DNA of 64,000 bases from Verpa conica (GCA_033030425.1 JAUFSD010000009.1:372001-436000), one strand, 5' to 3'; shown: positions 1-11,238, counted from the first letter of the stretch. Made by a program: numbers and translations. Notes: generated from the letters alone by a model not told the origin.

Positions 1-92
1 TCCTCAGCGAGAAAAGAGGCAATAGTGGATTTACCACAGCCAGTAGGATCCGTATATGGCGATGATTTTGAAGTGTTTGTGGAGAGTTCCAT
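1..92 (-). CDS. P-loop kinase-like protein, N-terminal fragment (partial)
   Basis: An ORF starts at 92 on the minus strand and runs off the left edge after about 30 residues. It contains TGCGKSTIASFLAE, which is a Walker A loop followed by its helix. This is the pattern at the start of small-molecule kinases such as gluconokinase or shikimate kinase. The first glycine of the usual GxxxxGKS/T loop is an Asp here. In the next frame the same bases read KIIAIYGS, a typical beta strand leading into a P-loop, so the loop seems split across two frames. Either the gene carries a one-base frameshift or the start lies elsewhere. Gluconokinase is my best guess from the GCGKST loop alone. Confidence 0.4.
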   Translation of the reverse strand, partial: MELSTNTSKSSPYTDPTGCGKSTIASFLAE

Positions 93-194
93 AGTATGGG
101 TGGGTACATATAGGGGCAGGGGCTTATTGTGGAGAGTGTCATGATAACAGATGATATTTTGCTCCATTTATTTACGATTAATTTATTCATTCAT

Positions 195-211
195 TCGAGT
201 GATATTTGTGA
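195..211 (+). repeat. Dispersed bipartite motif, near-copy
   Basis: It reads TCGAGTGATATTTGTGA, one base short of the YCGAGTGAKA-N4-ATGA consensus. A second near-copy, ACGAGTGATAGTAAGTGA, lies at about 233-250. Confidence 0.5.
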
Positions 212-507
212 ATTGGGTTTGGATAACTGTGGACGAGTGATAGTAAGTGATGCAACCCTTACAACCTTTAAATATGTTTTGTTATCATATGGTAGGAGTA
301 GTCTTGTGCCAATCCCCTACGACGCAGCTTGCTGTGTCACCGTCTGCGCAGCAAAAGCAACCATTGGGGCTGAGCACGAGACTAGGATGGGGGATATTTA
401 CTCTTTAGGGCTTTCATAAGTACTGGTAGGAACCCATGTTTGTGAGGTTGGCTAGTGGGATTGAGTATGCAGAAGCTAACGTTATGAATACACAGTGGCA
501 GAATGTA

Positions 508-533
508 CCCCGCTAAATGCTCTAAATGCGGGG
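508..533. promoter_or_regulatory. CCCCGC-N14-GCGGGG dyad (CreA/Mig1-like)
   Basis: Two GCGGGG sites face each other about 420 bases upstream of the partial kinase-like gene. GCGGGG fits the fungal carbon-repressor consensus SYGGRG (CreA/Mig1). A carbon-repression role is inference; it would suit a sugar-acid kinase. Confidence 0.4.
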
Positions 534-661
534 ATAAATACAGCTAGGACCCGCCCATCATCTACTATTATTAAATACTATATCAAAACTTACAATAGTA
601 CAAGAAAAAGAAAAGAAAAAAACAGCCCTATATATTGCACATATATGACTCTATAAGATCA

Positions 662-667
662 GCGCTA

Positions 668-698
<31 letters not shown>

Positions 699-743
699 CC
701 GTCTGTAATCTGAAGGTCACCCGTTCGATCCGGGTTTGGCGCA
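662..743 (+). tRNA. tRNA-Phe(GAA) with short intron
   Basis: All tRNA parts can be folded by eye. The acceptor stem GCGCTAA pairs with TTGGCGC. The A box is TAGCTCAGTTGG. The anticodon stem TCAGA/TCTGA encloses loop CTGAAGA with anticodon GAA, and the T arm is ACCCG-TTCGATC-CGGGT. A 9-base intron (CCGTCTGTA, about 699-707) sits just after position 37, the standard place for nuclear tRNA introns. The discriminator base is A743; CCA is not encoded, as expected in a eukaryote. Confidence 0.95.
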
Positions 744-748
744 TTGAA

Positions 749-756
749 TTTTTTTT
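749..756 (+). terminator. RNA polymerase III terminator of tRNA-Phe
   Basis: A run of eight T on the non-template strand begins five bases after the tRNA end, the usual Pol III stop signal. Confidence 0.85.
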
Positions 757-1152
757 CCAACCGCCAAAAAAAAGAAGACACAATATAGTGCTCAAGTAAC
801 GCAGCACTTTTATCATTTCCCCCCTTCACTATCACATAATGTCTAACTTGGCTCGAGAAACTTTCTTGCTTCATTCGACGTCATATATCACTCCATATCT
901 CCAAACCCAATGCATCATACCCCCATCCTATAGCTCCATGATAGATCCCTAAGCATAAACAACCTACGCCCTTTTGTGCAAAAATAAATAAATATCAACG
1001 CCATAAAACCAATGGGTCCGGCCCTCAAAAGAACAAAAACACAAGAACAAACATAATCACCCATCCTGAGATACCATCACATCATAAACAAGCCCAGGAT
1101 TAAAAAAAAATTAAACAAAGAACTAGAGGAAAGCAACCAAAAACTCCACATC
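757..1152. other. Intergenic, 3' side of VIT-domain gene
   Basis: A-rich DNA between the tRNA terminator and the stop codon of the VIT gene, probably holding the 3' UTR of the latter. No ORF of note. Confidence 0.6.
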
Positions 1153-3129
1153 TCACTGCTTGGCCCAAAATAAATCATGAGCAACCTTGCTTAGATCCGA
1201 CAGTGCCAATCCCTCGAACCTTGACTGGACCCAGTCCGAACTGCGCAACAACGGCCCATTGAGAGCAAAACATAAGAATCCGTAATCTTCGGCAAAGTCT
1301 GGGTCTTTCGCAGCGAGCTCCTTGCAGCCACTAAACTCGAGATAGTGCAATGCGACCAAGCTTGTCCAGATTCCATTTCGAACCCACTTGCGAACGTCGG
1401 GAAGCATGGTGGATTGTACGTCCTGCTCGTGTTGTTTCAAGGTTGATAGTGGGATGCCTATGGTCTTCGAGAAGGATTCGTTGAGCTCCAAGAAGACGTT
1501 GGACGAATTGCGGAGTTGGGTGTCGAGCTCGTGGACAAGTGCGCGAGGGTCTGTAGGCACCGGCTGATTTTGCAGTCTTGGCTTGAAGATTGGGCTGTGC
1601 AGAGAGGAGTATTGCGGGGTCAATGGTGGGGTTAGCGGGACGGATCGAGTTGAGGCTATTGAGCTTGAGGACCGTCGGGGGATATCAATAACAGCTGCTC
1701 GGGTAGGTGATACGGCTTGAGCGGTTTCCTAGAATGTATTTTAGAATTGGAACCCATGACGAGAGGGTTGGATGGAGCGTACCACGGAAGAATCATAAAA
1801 GGTTCCCATGTTCAGTATAGGTGTACGAGGTTCAACGGGGTGGTCTTCAAAGTAAAAGATATCGTCGTCCTCAGCGTCCGAGTCGTCATACCAAGTAAAC
1901 CGAGAGCAACGACCGTCGGATTCCATAGAGTCCCGAACCCTTGTCCATTCCGCCACCAATTCCGTCGGAACCGTCTCTAAACAATCATAGTATACTTCCT
2001 CTTCCGAGTCCTCGTTCTCATTGTCGGCTTCATCATCTTCTCCATATATTCCCTCACCTTCGTATGTTTCCTCTTCCTCCTGATCGCCATAGGCACTTCC
2101 ATTATCGCTTTCGGCGAAAAGAAAGGATCGCCCCGCAAACTGATCATCGGCAGGATCACACCACGATACCCTTCTGCCACGATCTACAGCTTCATATTCC
2201 TGGTAGATTGGTGTATGGCATTCCGATACATCTGTGCCATCGTTCTGGAAGCATTCACTGAAATCAGTGAACCCGCTCTCTGATACTGAGTCGGTATCTG
2301 ATAAGTTCTCGGTAAAGAAAGTGAGCTGGAAATCGTCGTTCCCCTGTAAATTCCCAACATTAGACATTTTTTCGGGTGGAATTAAAATTTAACAATGTAT
2401 TTCAAAAGAAAAAACTCACTGGAAGAACTGGGTTGTTGACTTGAATCGTTGCGGTATTTGATTCGATATCAGGGTTTATCGAGTGTGAGTTGGAGCGTAC
2501 GTCCAGGATCTGGCCAGGCATAGCCGACTCAACGTTGAAAGAAAATATCGTAGCGTTCTCCACTGGATACATCTCCTGAGCTCTTGTCACCATTCCCCCC
2601 TTTAGGGACGAAGGAAGAGGGACGGAGAGGTGGACAGCGTTTTCTTCGACGGCTGTTTCATAAATGTAACTGGGTTATACACGTCAGAAGGGTGTGGTTT
2701 TCCGGTTACTACTGCAGCACGATATAAATAATATGCGGATCGGAAAGACAACACCAACCGAATAAAAATGACTGCGTCTTTCCCGGCATCCACACGCCCA
2801 ACGTTACACTGGAAGAACGAGCCGAAATGTAATATATTTGAACACTTTCTGTGCTGGAGTCGCTCTTCGGGGTCTCCCGATACCGATATTTCCGAAGACC
2901 TCTCGATACTACAGTCGATGAAGGTCACCGAGGAGTCCTCGGCGAGGCGGCAGTGAAACACAGCATCAATGAAATCGTTCTGGGATGTATTCTGGAACAA
3001 GAATCCTAGTGATACCAGGTTTCGGAGCCCATGTATTGACACCTCGACGGAGCAGTGGATGAGGGAAGCCGGGCAAGCTGTACCCCTCTCGTCGTAAAGT
3101 CCGGTAAAGGGCATATTACTGGAAGACAT
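1153..3129 (-). CDS. VIT-domain protein lacking a VWA domain
   Basis: The proposed protein has four exons and roughly 580 residues. Exon 1 (start MSSSNMPFTG, about 3129) and exon 2 (about 2650-2417) together look like a VIT (vault protein/inter-alpha-trypsin) domain. LIHCSVEVSIHG, FLFQNTS, FQCNVGRVDAG and the later ATIFSFNVESAMP fall in the order of the VIT strands. Exon 3 (about 2344-1784) is highly acidic (EEEETYEGEG, EDSEEEVYYD). Exon 4 carries a basic Ser/Pro stretch and a helical end, VRKWVRNGIWTSLVALHYLE, resembling the C-terminal region of fungal VIT-VWA proteins. The VWA domain with its DxSxS metal site, which normally follows VIT, is missing, so the protein is about half the usual size. 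The exon 1-2 junction is uncertain: exon 2 must be read in the frame giving AVHLSVPLPSSLKGG. The function is unknown. Confidence 0.65.
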
Positions 3130-4668
3130 ATCCACAGAATAGTTTCTTTTCTTTTCAAACAAAAAAAAAATGATCTGAAATCTGAGAGAAGGGATTTTCA
3201 GAGCAAGGAAAGGGAAAAAAAATTATCACTGCGAGGGATTTTGATCATCCAGCTACGTTTAACTCGACGGCACAGCGAGAAAAAAAAAAAAATGGCCAAG
3301 TCACTGCACTTCCCATCGCAAGGAGTCATGCCAGGTTTCTTATACATTTGGTCTCGACTGGCTACAAAGAGATGATTGCTGCATCAGTGTCGCAAAGTGT
3401 CCGGCGACCCCTCTTGGAGGACTGCAAGGGCCATTGAGAGCGAGAAGAATAGGTGACAGCAAATCGAACCAAGCAGAGCAAAGATAGAAGCTACCCCGCA
3501 AGAGGTTTTTTTTCCCTATTTTATTTATTTTTTCTGTGTCGCTGACCTGCAAGACAGATTGGAGGTTGGGGGGCAGGAGCTGTGGTATCAATGCCTCTCA
3601 GACCCCTGTCTTGATTTGAATTGGTCCCAGCTTCAATCTGTCGGCGCTCTCGGCTGCAATCCGAGGAAAGCCATGCCGATCCTCTGGTGCAAGGTTTCTC
3701 GAAACGTTGCGAGGCATCAGGAAACGCAAGGCAACTAACCGCGAGAACTCGTGAGCCCCCCATCACCCGAATATAGCAAAACGCATTTGGGGGCTGTTTT
3801 CTTCTTTTTCCGATGAGATCGCTCCCTAGAGATCTAAAGTTGCCGAGGCAACAAGTCTTTCTGTGTTGGTGGCTTTCCAACAGAAACAAATAAAGACGCT
3901 GAGGCCTCACCTTAATCGCGAGGTGATTCATGTTCCAAAAGCTTTGTCCGCTATACGGAGTCGGTCTCAGAGCGTTGTGACAAAAGTGGAATAGCTGCAT
4001 GTATCAGAATACATGATCTGAGAGCAATGACCCAGCCCTATCAACCACAGCCAAATATCAAAGAGCAATTGCCCACTATCAATAAATACTTCTAATCACA
4101 GCAAGGGCCCCAAGCCGCAGGATATTCCCGTCCGGAGATGAGCCAGATTTTAGTCTCCGGCCGACGAGAACGTGGGAGTTTCTATATCACTGCGGAATCC
4201 ACCACCGGCCCTGGAAAGGGTTTTCGGTAGTGTAGTAATAAGAGCTCAAATATTAATATTATGGGACGTGCCCAAGCCATGGTAACGCAAGGAAGAGCCC
4301 CCCGTGCATACCACTCATCTCGTTACCATCGATCTCCCCACTCCCCTGCATCGGTTCTATCGTCGTTCATAAAAGTCCATGTCTCCAATGCCCTCCCACG
4401 CAGACAGGAATGGAAAATGATCAACCCCCCCCTCCCTCAAAATCGTAAGAGTGGGGGTAGACGCTCAAGGCTTCTCTACTTAAAGGGGAGATATATACCC
4501 GACGTGAGGCCCAATATTTTAAAGTGATTGTCCTAAAATAGCTGTCAAAACCCCCCACATTGCATTCCAAGGATCTTTGAAGGTATTCCAAAATCTTAAT
4601 TCAGGTATCATATAAAATTGGATACGCTAACTACTTGGACACTTTGGAAAAACAAAAATAAAGTATTT
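3130..4668. other. Intergenic, VIT gene upstream region
   Basis: This 1.5-kb stretch holds the promoter side of the VIT gene and the 3' side of the Arb2 gene. It has A-runs near 3165 and 3282 and T-runs near 3507. The longest ORF (159 codons, minus, 3521-4000) has no recognisable domain and is probably chance. Confidence 0.55.
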
Positions 4669-6225
4669 CTAAGCAGAGATCTCTGAGACATTCACGTTCT
4701 CTGCCGCCGTATCTGGCTCATCCCAGTGGGGCGCTAGACCATCTGCTTCCATTTTGTTCAATTGCTCCAGCCACTCATCCTTATCTGGAACATCTCCCAT
4801 GATAATAGGGACATCCGGATTGCAGTTCCCTGGATTCCTATGCGCATCTCTTAAATATTCCATGAATAGATCGTGACATTCAGGAATGATAGCTTGTGGA
4901 TACATTGTACCTAAATTGGAAAAAGATGAGTATATAGGCAACAGAAAGGGTAAAATTTAACCTACCCGAGGAGTAAGTGGCACACCCAAAACGGGGGTCA
5001 AGAAGGTATTCCCCCTTAAGATCGTTATGAACTACATAGTTACGGACTCGCTAATATTTCTGTTATTATCTTCAAGCCATAATCAAAATGAGAAAATGGA
5101 ATAACATACGACCATTATAAATTTACGAAAGTCCTCAGAAGTAATATTGTTGACGGCATGCGAAGACTCAGAAAATGCCATAGCGAATATACGACTACTC
5201 CATTCATCCCCTGATTAATGAATTAGCATTATATCCTTTAATGGGTTAAAAGGGTCACTTACAATGACTGTTCAAGTACTTTGTGATAGAATAAGCGGTG
5301 AATCCCCCAGCAATAACATCGATTTCAGCATCCTTAGGGACCATATCTCGCAAAACGTTATCGAAGACGTACTCCACATGTTCCTCTGGCGTCTCGTTCT
5401 CTGGGATGATATTTTTGACAGGATCCAACATTGACGATTTCTTGTCTTTCGCTTTCCATGAGAGGAAGTTCATGGACCTCTTACTCTCATAATCCCAGAC
5501 GATCTCCGCTGGATTCAGAATAACGACGGCGTAGCCATCCTCGAATGCACATTTTACGGTATTGATCATAGAGCCAAACTACGGATTACTTGTTAGTTTT
5601 AGGAGAAAAAGTTAAGGTAGGTTTAGATTATTTTTTTTACGTTGACTGTATCCTGCTGTATCTGACGTATTCCCCAGATGCCCAGATTGCCTCCAGAGGG
5701 ATCAGGTGAGAGTATAAGCAATCTCTTGCATTTCTCCACGTTCTCCGAGATAAGGATGTTCAAGTGTGGCTCCTCGGGGGTCGCGCCGAGCGGGAGCATC
5801 AATTTCCTCATTCCCATATCCTCAAGGCGCTGTATAACAATCCTACGGAGACATTCTATCCTCTAGTTAGCTTGAACTTTTCCAAAGACCAGATGTGTAA
5901 CTCACCGTCGACAGCTTCACGTCGGCGCTCATTCATTCGCTCCTTCTCTCTCGAAGGCGCCGATTGCTTCTTCTCGTAAACGTATCCATTGGACTTTCCA
6001 TGGATATAGTACTCAAATGGCTCTTCTGGGTTATCTATTTGGCGCAATTCATCGTTATCGTTGATGAAAAGCCTGTTTATTTGTTTAGCACGCGTGCCAA
6101 TTAGATGCCCCTAAGCGGAGCCTCATCTTATCGCTGACGTCAGGGACAACCCACCCTAACTTTTCAAGATCAGCGGGGAATTCAACCTCTTTAGCCTTCA
6201 CGGGCTTGACTTTGCGGCGGAACAT
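4669..6225 (-). CDS. Arb2-domain protein
   Basis: The protein is assembled from about six exons. It starts MFRRKVKPVKAKEVEFPADL at 6225 and joins over the first intron (donor near 6154) to LFINDNDELRQIDNPEEPFEYY. It then continues with NERRREAV, KLMLPLGATPEEPHLNILIS, LGIWGIRQIQQDTVN, EDGYAVVILNPAE and ETPEEHVEYVFDNVL. This is the Arb2 domain, known from fission yeast Arb2 (Argonaute siRNA chaperone complex) and from the C-terminus of Hda1-type deacetylases. Where many relatives have an AHSxGG nucleophile elbow, this one reads VIAGGFTAYSI and lacks the serine, so hydrolase activity is unlikely. The C-terminal tail (DEWLEQLNKMEADGLAPHW) is typical of fungal stand-alone forms. A link to RNA silencing is inferred from the family only. 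Confidence 0.8.
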
Positions 6226-6751
6226 TTTGTTTGATGCCACAGGCTTTCGAGGAACTGGCTATTCTGCTGGGGGGAGGGGAGTATTCTGGTGAGCGAGTAT
6301 AGAGAATGAATTGGAAGTTGAGGTTGGGACTTGGGAAGAGCTTTGGGGGCTTGTTTTATCTCAGGCCTAGGAACTGGCCGCCTAAGGCCATCCCACTTTG
6401 TACCACCTCGCTCTATGCACCCCGCGTTCCCGCGATATCACTGACGCCTTAATTGTTTGGGAAATATCATAAGATTAAATTTTTATCTATGGACATCTAC
6501 CCTGTACAATCCTCAGATCTACGCGATCAAAAAAGAACTTAAGGCAGCCTACCAGACATCAAAACAAATAAACCGACATCAGGAGATAACGCCGTACCGT
6601 GCCGAAAAAATGAAGACACCCCCGCACCAAACTTTGTGCAAAATAGAAACAAAACTCATCCCGGACAGATTATGTACCAAACGAAGAAGAAAAAAGCAGT
6701 TTTTTAACCCAATGCACCGAGAAGGGTTTTTTAAAAAAACGAAATAGCAGA
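6226..6751. other. Intergenic, Arb2 upstream / PAPS reductase downstream
   Basis: About 520 bases with the promoter of the Arb2 gene and the 3' end of the reductase gene, both transcribed leftward. No gene was recognised. Confidence 0.6.
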
Positions 6752-7848
6752 TTATGCCGAAACGAGGGGTTTAGCCTGCACGTTTCTCAGGGCTTCTGCG
6801 AGAGCCTCCTCCTTCTTTTTCAGCTCTTGCGCTCTCAAGAATTCGGCGTACTTCGATCGCTTATTATGGATACCGCACTCGGTCTTGTTGGTACCCTTCC
6901 AGCGACCTGCACGCTCATCCTCGCCTTCCTTGATCGGGCTAAGATAAAAGTTAGCTAAAGACAGTATCTAGCTCAATTCAGGAAAAAGCTAACCTAGTAC
7001 TATGCCAGTCACCAACACTCTTGTAACCTCGATCCAGCAGGGCGTTGTAGGGAACATTGTGTTCATCAACATACGCCTTGACCTGTTTGAAGTTCCAATT
7101 CGCCATTGGGTTCACCTTCACCAATCCAGCATCGTCTACCTCGATAATATCCAAGTCGCCCCTCTTTCCGCCCTGGCTCCTTCTACGACCTGTAAGGACA
7201 GCCTTGACATTGAGTTGGGCGTATGCCCTTTGCGCGGGCTCAACCTTGGCGAGATAGTCATATAGGTTGTCATTGGTCTCCCAGAGTTTCTCGCCATGGG
7301 CGTTCTCGAACTCGGAAGCGGATTCACAACCGGAAGGCTTATACACATGCAAGTTGGTAGAAGGGTATCGCGCCTTGACACGGTCGACGAGGTCCAGAGT
7401 TTCTTTGAAGTGATAGAGGGTATCAAGGAAGATCAGGTCAATTTGACGACCTGTGTCAGCGTTGATCTTGGATAACATATCCAATGTTACTAGGCCGGTC
7501 AGGCCGAAAGCAGTAGTTTGGTGTAGGCCAGGAAGGGAAATCAGGCACCAGCGGAGGATTTCTAAAGGGCAATTAATTACTCGTCAGTATTAGGAACAAG
7601 GGCTTTTTATTATTATTATTTTTATTTTTTGAAACAGATATAGGGTGGCAGCAAGGGGGATAATATTTACCCTCAGGCTCAAGCTTCTGCAGCTGTTCAT
7701 TCAAGTACTTCAGATGAGGTCTCGAGAAATAAATTTCTGGAAATTCACCAGTGCTAGATCCTGGCGAATCGTAACCAGATTCTGCATCTTGAGAAAGAGA
7801 TCGTTCAGGACGCTCGGAAGTATACTGGGGAGTTTGGGTCATAGTCAT
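6752..7848 (-). CDS. MET16: Phosphoadenosine phosphosulfate (PAPS) reductase
   Basis: This cytosolic enzyme reduces PAPS to sulfite with thioredoxin in sulfate assimilation. The gene has three exons. Exon 1 encodes an unstructured Ser/Pro start and the EIYFSRPHLKYLNEQL helix. Exon 2 begins near 7560 with EILRWCLISLPGLHQTTAFG (substrate binding) and includes LIFLDTLYHFKETL, AKVEPAQRAYAQLNVKAVLT, GRRRSQGGKRGDLDIIE and GDWHST. Exon 3 (from about 6939) gives DERAGRWKGTNKTECGIH, where the Cys of ECGIH is the catalytic residue; the protein ends KPLVSA. A conserved two-cysteine Fe-S pair, as in APS reductases, is absent, which supports PAPS as substrate. I chose the ATG at 7848 (MTMTQTPQY); an in-frame ATG at 7905 would add 19 residues. 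ATP sulfurylase of the same pathway lies at 49-51 kb. Confidence 0.93.
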
Positions 7849-8595
7849 AATGGCTTTTTGTATATATTCTTTGCCTTGAAGGAAAAAAGCTGAAGTAATT
7901 CCCATTTAGATTTTTTTTAGAAAAAGGATGATTATTGTAGTGGATGGATGGGGTGATTTCAAGGAGGGAAGGTTAGGTATCTAATAGGAGAAGGAAGGCG
8001 CTATGGGGGGTAAAGTAATCTTGAGTGAAGGGATTAAATTAACCCGCGCCTGGAAAGAAGTTGCCATCATCTCTCATCTCTATTGTGCCTTAGAAATCAG
8101 TTGCAGGGACGATGATTGAATTTCTTGTATCGATTGCGTGCTCGATGGTTGTTGCTGGGGAGAGAAAGAAAAAAACGCGGACTACGCCCGTTTTGTCGCT
8201 TAATCCTGGTTGAAAGGGGTATTTCCGATCGACAAGTAACCTCTTCTGTAACTGTAACCAAACTGAGGTGAGATTTTGGCGACACAACGTTATAGCGGCT
8301 AAAACCCATGGTACTGGAGAAACATTAATAGTCGCCACTGGTGGAGTATAAAGACCGTTAAGCCCGACAGAAACTCGAAGTATTCACGAGTTTTCTAGTA
8401 CGCTGAGGCTCAAAATAAGCCATACAAAATAATCAGATAAAATTGACTAGGATTGATAAGAACTAGAGATGTATCGTGGGGTTAGACTTTTCCTTTTTGT
8501 TTCCCTCTCTTTCTAGTCCCTTCTGCCCGATCCGGGTTGCCAGCCGTTTTTACCCAAACAAGGCTCCTTTTCTGCAGACTACCCCCACATTTTGA
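7849..8595. other. Intergenic, PAPS reductase promoter region
   Basis: About 750 bases between the reductase start and the stop of the UFL1-like gene. I found no perfect ATGRYRYCAT sulfur-regulator site by eye; GCCATCAT near 8070 is only a partial match. Confidence 0.5.
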
Positions 8596-11238
8596 TTAGG
8601 CTTCAGCTCCAACCAAAGAGCGTTTTGCTATCTGTCTCAATTGTTCGGCTTGGTCCTCTCCGATTCCCTTCTTTCCGATCACGGCATCTTTGACCGAACT
8701 TAATACCCCCAAGTCTGTCTCGGTTATCTGTTGCCTCTTCCCCAAGTCCTTCAGTAGCTTTGGGACATATTTTCTATTACAAAAGAGCGGTAAACCCGCC
8801 AATAAATGTCAGCCTTGTGCATGCTCGAAGAATAGCAAAGTGATCTCATATTCAGGTAATATGGTGTTATTGCCGATCTGTATGGCCGGAAATGGGGGAT
8901 AAAATGACGAGTGATCTTAACGTACCCTGTAGCTTTCAAGACTCCCGATATCTTTGAAGAATGAGTTATGATGATTACTAAAAGAAGCATTAGTGATGGG
9001 TCACTAGTACTCTCGAGCTGCATTTGCATCTCATCTATCATATCCTTTTTTCTTTTCCCCAAATCGTCCTCAGATGGAAGCTTAAAAGCCAAGTCATGTT
9101 GTATCAATTTTACAAGGCTATTTTCAATTTCGCGGAGTGCATGCTGTGGTTTGGCTACCTCTGCACGGATTGCTAGTCGTAACTGCTGTAAGTCTAGTAT
9201 GTTATCATCGTCTTGAATAGCAGATTCTAGCTTGTCTAAAGAGCCAGAGATCATGCCTCTGGCGTACTCAAGTAAATCGCTTGCCAATTTTGTCTTTAGT
9301 GAAGCATCTACTAGTGCCTCTAGCCCAAGGTAGTGGAGGTGGAACCGAGTATAGCATTTCTCCACGAAAATGCTTTTCGCGGCCTGGATCTCAGAGTCCT
9401 TAAGTTCCTGGAGGCGCGCAGAAAAGACTAGTGATTCTTGCGGATGGATTATGTTTACAAAGTACGACAAGATAGCCATCGGAAGAGACGGGTTTGTAAC
9501 AGAGAGGTGTTTAAGAAGCTGACGCGTCATATTCCGTCAGTGGGGGTGCTTTTAAACGGATATCAACATATCACTAGAATCAATTGTAGTCTATCATACC
9601 TCTTGTGACTTAAAGGAGGCCTCTAGAGGTCTATCTTTAGACCTCTTCTTCCACGTTGCTTCAGCTTGTTGTATGGCAAAGCCACGGGAACTCTTGTCTA
9701 AGATAGATGAGAGGTCCTTTGACACAATTCTACCTGTGACCTCTCTGAGTTCCGGCAAGTCACTCAAAATTACCTGTCGTAGTGTCTTCTCGTCCACTAC
9801 GCTCAATCGTACATCGAGATCCTTTATTCAAATTCAGTCCGTTTGTACCAAATTACATAAAATTATCCTTGTGAAATGTGGGGATAGAGGTTATATAAAA
9901 CGGATACGGTAAAGGGAGATGACTTACCTTTAGGTCACTCCACATTTGCCGTTCAATATTTTCAAGGACTAATCCTTCGACATTGGCGATAAAATCGGCA
10001 GTTGCAAAGTGCTTTCCTAGCCAGCGTGCACTCGGGACTTTATCGCGGACAAACTCTTCAGGATTCTCGACCCCTTCTTTCTTCAGAGTTTCCGTAGCTT
10101 CCAACAGGTTTATGTCAGCAATACGCAAGACTGTGTAACTTGTGTGAGGTTTAAGGTACCTATTAGCCCATCCCTACGTAGATCATCTATAATTGAATCC
10201 TGGCGCTGAATCACGTATGCTTCTGGCACATAGTAACTACCATCTATTGTTCCCTTTAGAACCCGTGACTTGATGAGTGTTGATACTACTGTCTTCAAGA
10301 AAACCGACGGCAGGCTGCTATCCGCAAGTATTGCAGCTATATCGGCAGGCCTAACCCGGAATCAGCCCAGTCCAGCTCAGAATCCTTAATTGGGGTGCTG
10401 TAGTAGCAGTACTTTATGGGTTCTCCCACATAAAGCCAGTATAACAGACCTCTTCATATCTATAAGCGACTTCTCAATGTCCCGCTCTCTAGCCTCGTAA
10501 AATGCCGTACCCACGATCCAGGTTCTGTCGTGTCCCAACCACTGCCATGTGCCTTCTCCGGCTACGGGAGGAAGAAGCTTACGAAATAAATCTGCATCAA
10601 TCTCGTTCCGACGGCAGAAGTCTGCAACTTGTATCACCTTATCATAGAGATCCCTCGAAAGGTCTTCACTCAGTCGTTTGAATTCGCTCCTACATACATC
10701 CATAAGTTCATCTTGACTCAGAGCGTTCTGTTAAGATGAACCGATGGAACTGAAATCAAGCTATACTTACGTCGTCACTATTGTCGAGATGCCTATTCTA
10801 CCCCAGCCTTCACGATGATACGGCAGTAGTCTTTCAATTGCTCTAGACTCCAACGACAACTCTGAGGAGAGCTGAACTATAGAAGTACGGGGCCGTTCTA
10901 TCACAGCCCGATAGACGGCGAGCAAGTTAGCGGGCAATGGAAACCGGCAGTAGAATACAAACTAAATACGAATCGGTATAACTTAGGGAGTTTCATTGCC
11001 CTGGTTTAAGGAAGTAGCTAGAGGGTTAGATTGTAGACTAGCACCTACCGCCATCATCACAGATTATCCGTTTCTCAATCTCCTCCTTAGCTGAACGTTC
11101 TAAAATAATGCCCGTACCTGACAGGAGCTCGATGTATGGAGGAGGGGGAGGGGGAGGAACCCCCGAAATAGACAGTGACGAGGATGGTTGTGAGGTGCAG
11201 GCTCGGAAGAGTGCTTTGATGTCACTGTCGGCGATCAT
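8596..11238 (-). CDS. UFL1-like E3 UFM1-protein ligase homologue
   Basis: UFL1 attaches the ubiquitin-like UFM1 to ribosomal and ER targets. The family is recognised from collinear segments of this many-exon gene (at least seven introns). LSSELSLESRAIERLL and DVCRSEFKRLSEDLSRDLYD match the N-terminal helices and winged-helix repeats. KTVVSTLIKSRVLKGTIDGS with YYVPEAYVIQRQDSIIDDL matches the segment that in human UFL1 reads VFVPDIYSRTQSTWVDSF. LLKHLSVTNPSLPMAILSYF and DPSLMLLLVIIIT followed by LKATG/KYVPKLL match the C-terminal fold. The protein ends KRSLVGAEA. The lysine-rich linker found in animal UFL1 is very short or missing. The N-terminus has a run of seven prolines near 11150; exon joints there and around 10730-11040 are uncertain. 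UFMylation is generally described as lost in most higher fungi, so retention here is notable. The family call is firm; activity is not established. Confidence 0.82.

Larger units (their letters stand above)
93..661. other. Intergenic, partial kinase to tRNA-Phe
   Basis: No gene was recognised. It contains two near-copies of the dispersed 18-base motif, a GC-rich dyad and an AT-rich stretch just before the tRNA. The plus-strand ORF at 129-419 resembles no family I know. Confidence 0.6.

Noticed and set aside
3521..4000. 159-codon minus-strand ORF upstream of the VIT gene
   Set aside because: There is no recognisable domain, the residue mix looks random, and no splice partners extend it.
8060..8075. 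Possible CYS3/MetR site upstream of PAPS reductase (GTTGCCATCAT)
   Set aside because: Only eight of ten consensus positions match, too weak to call.
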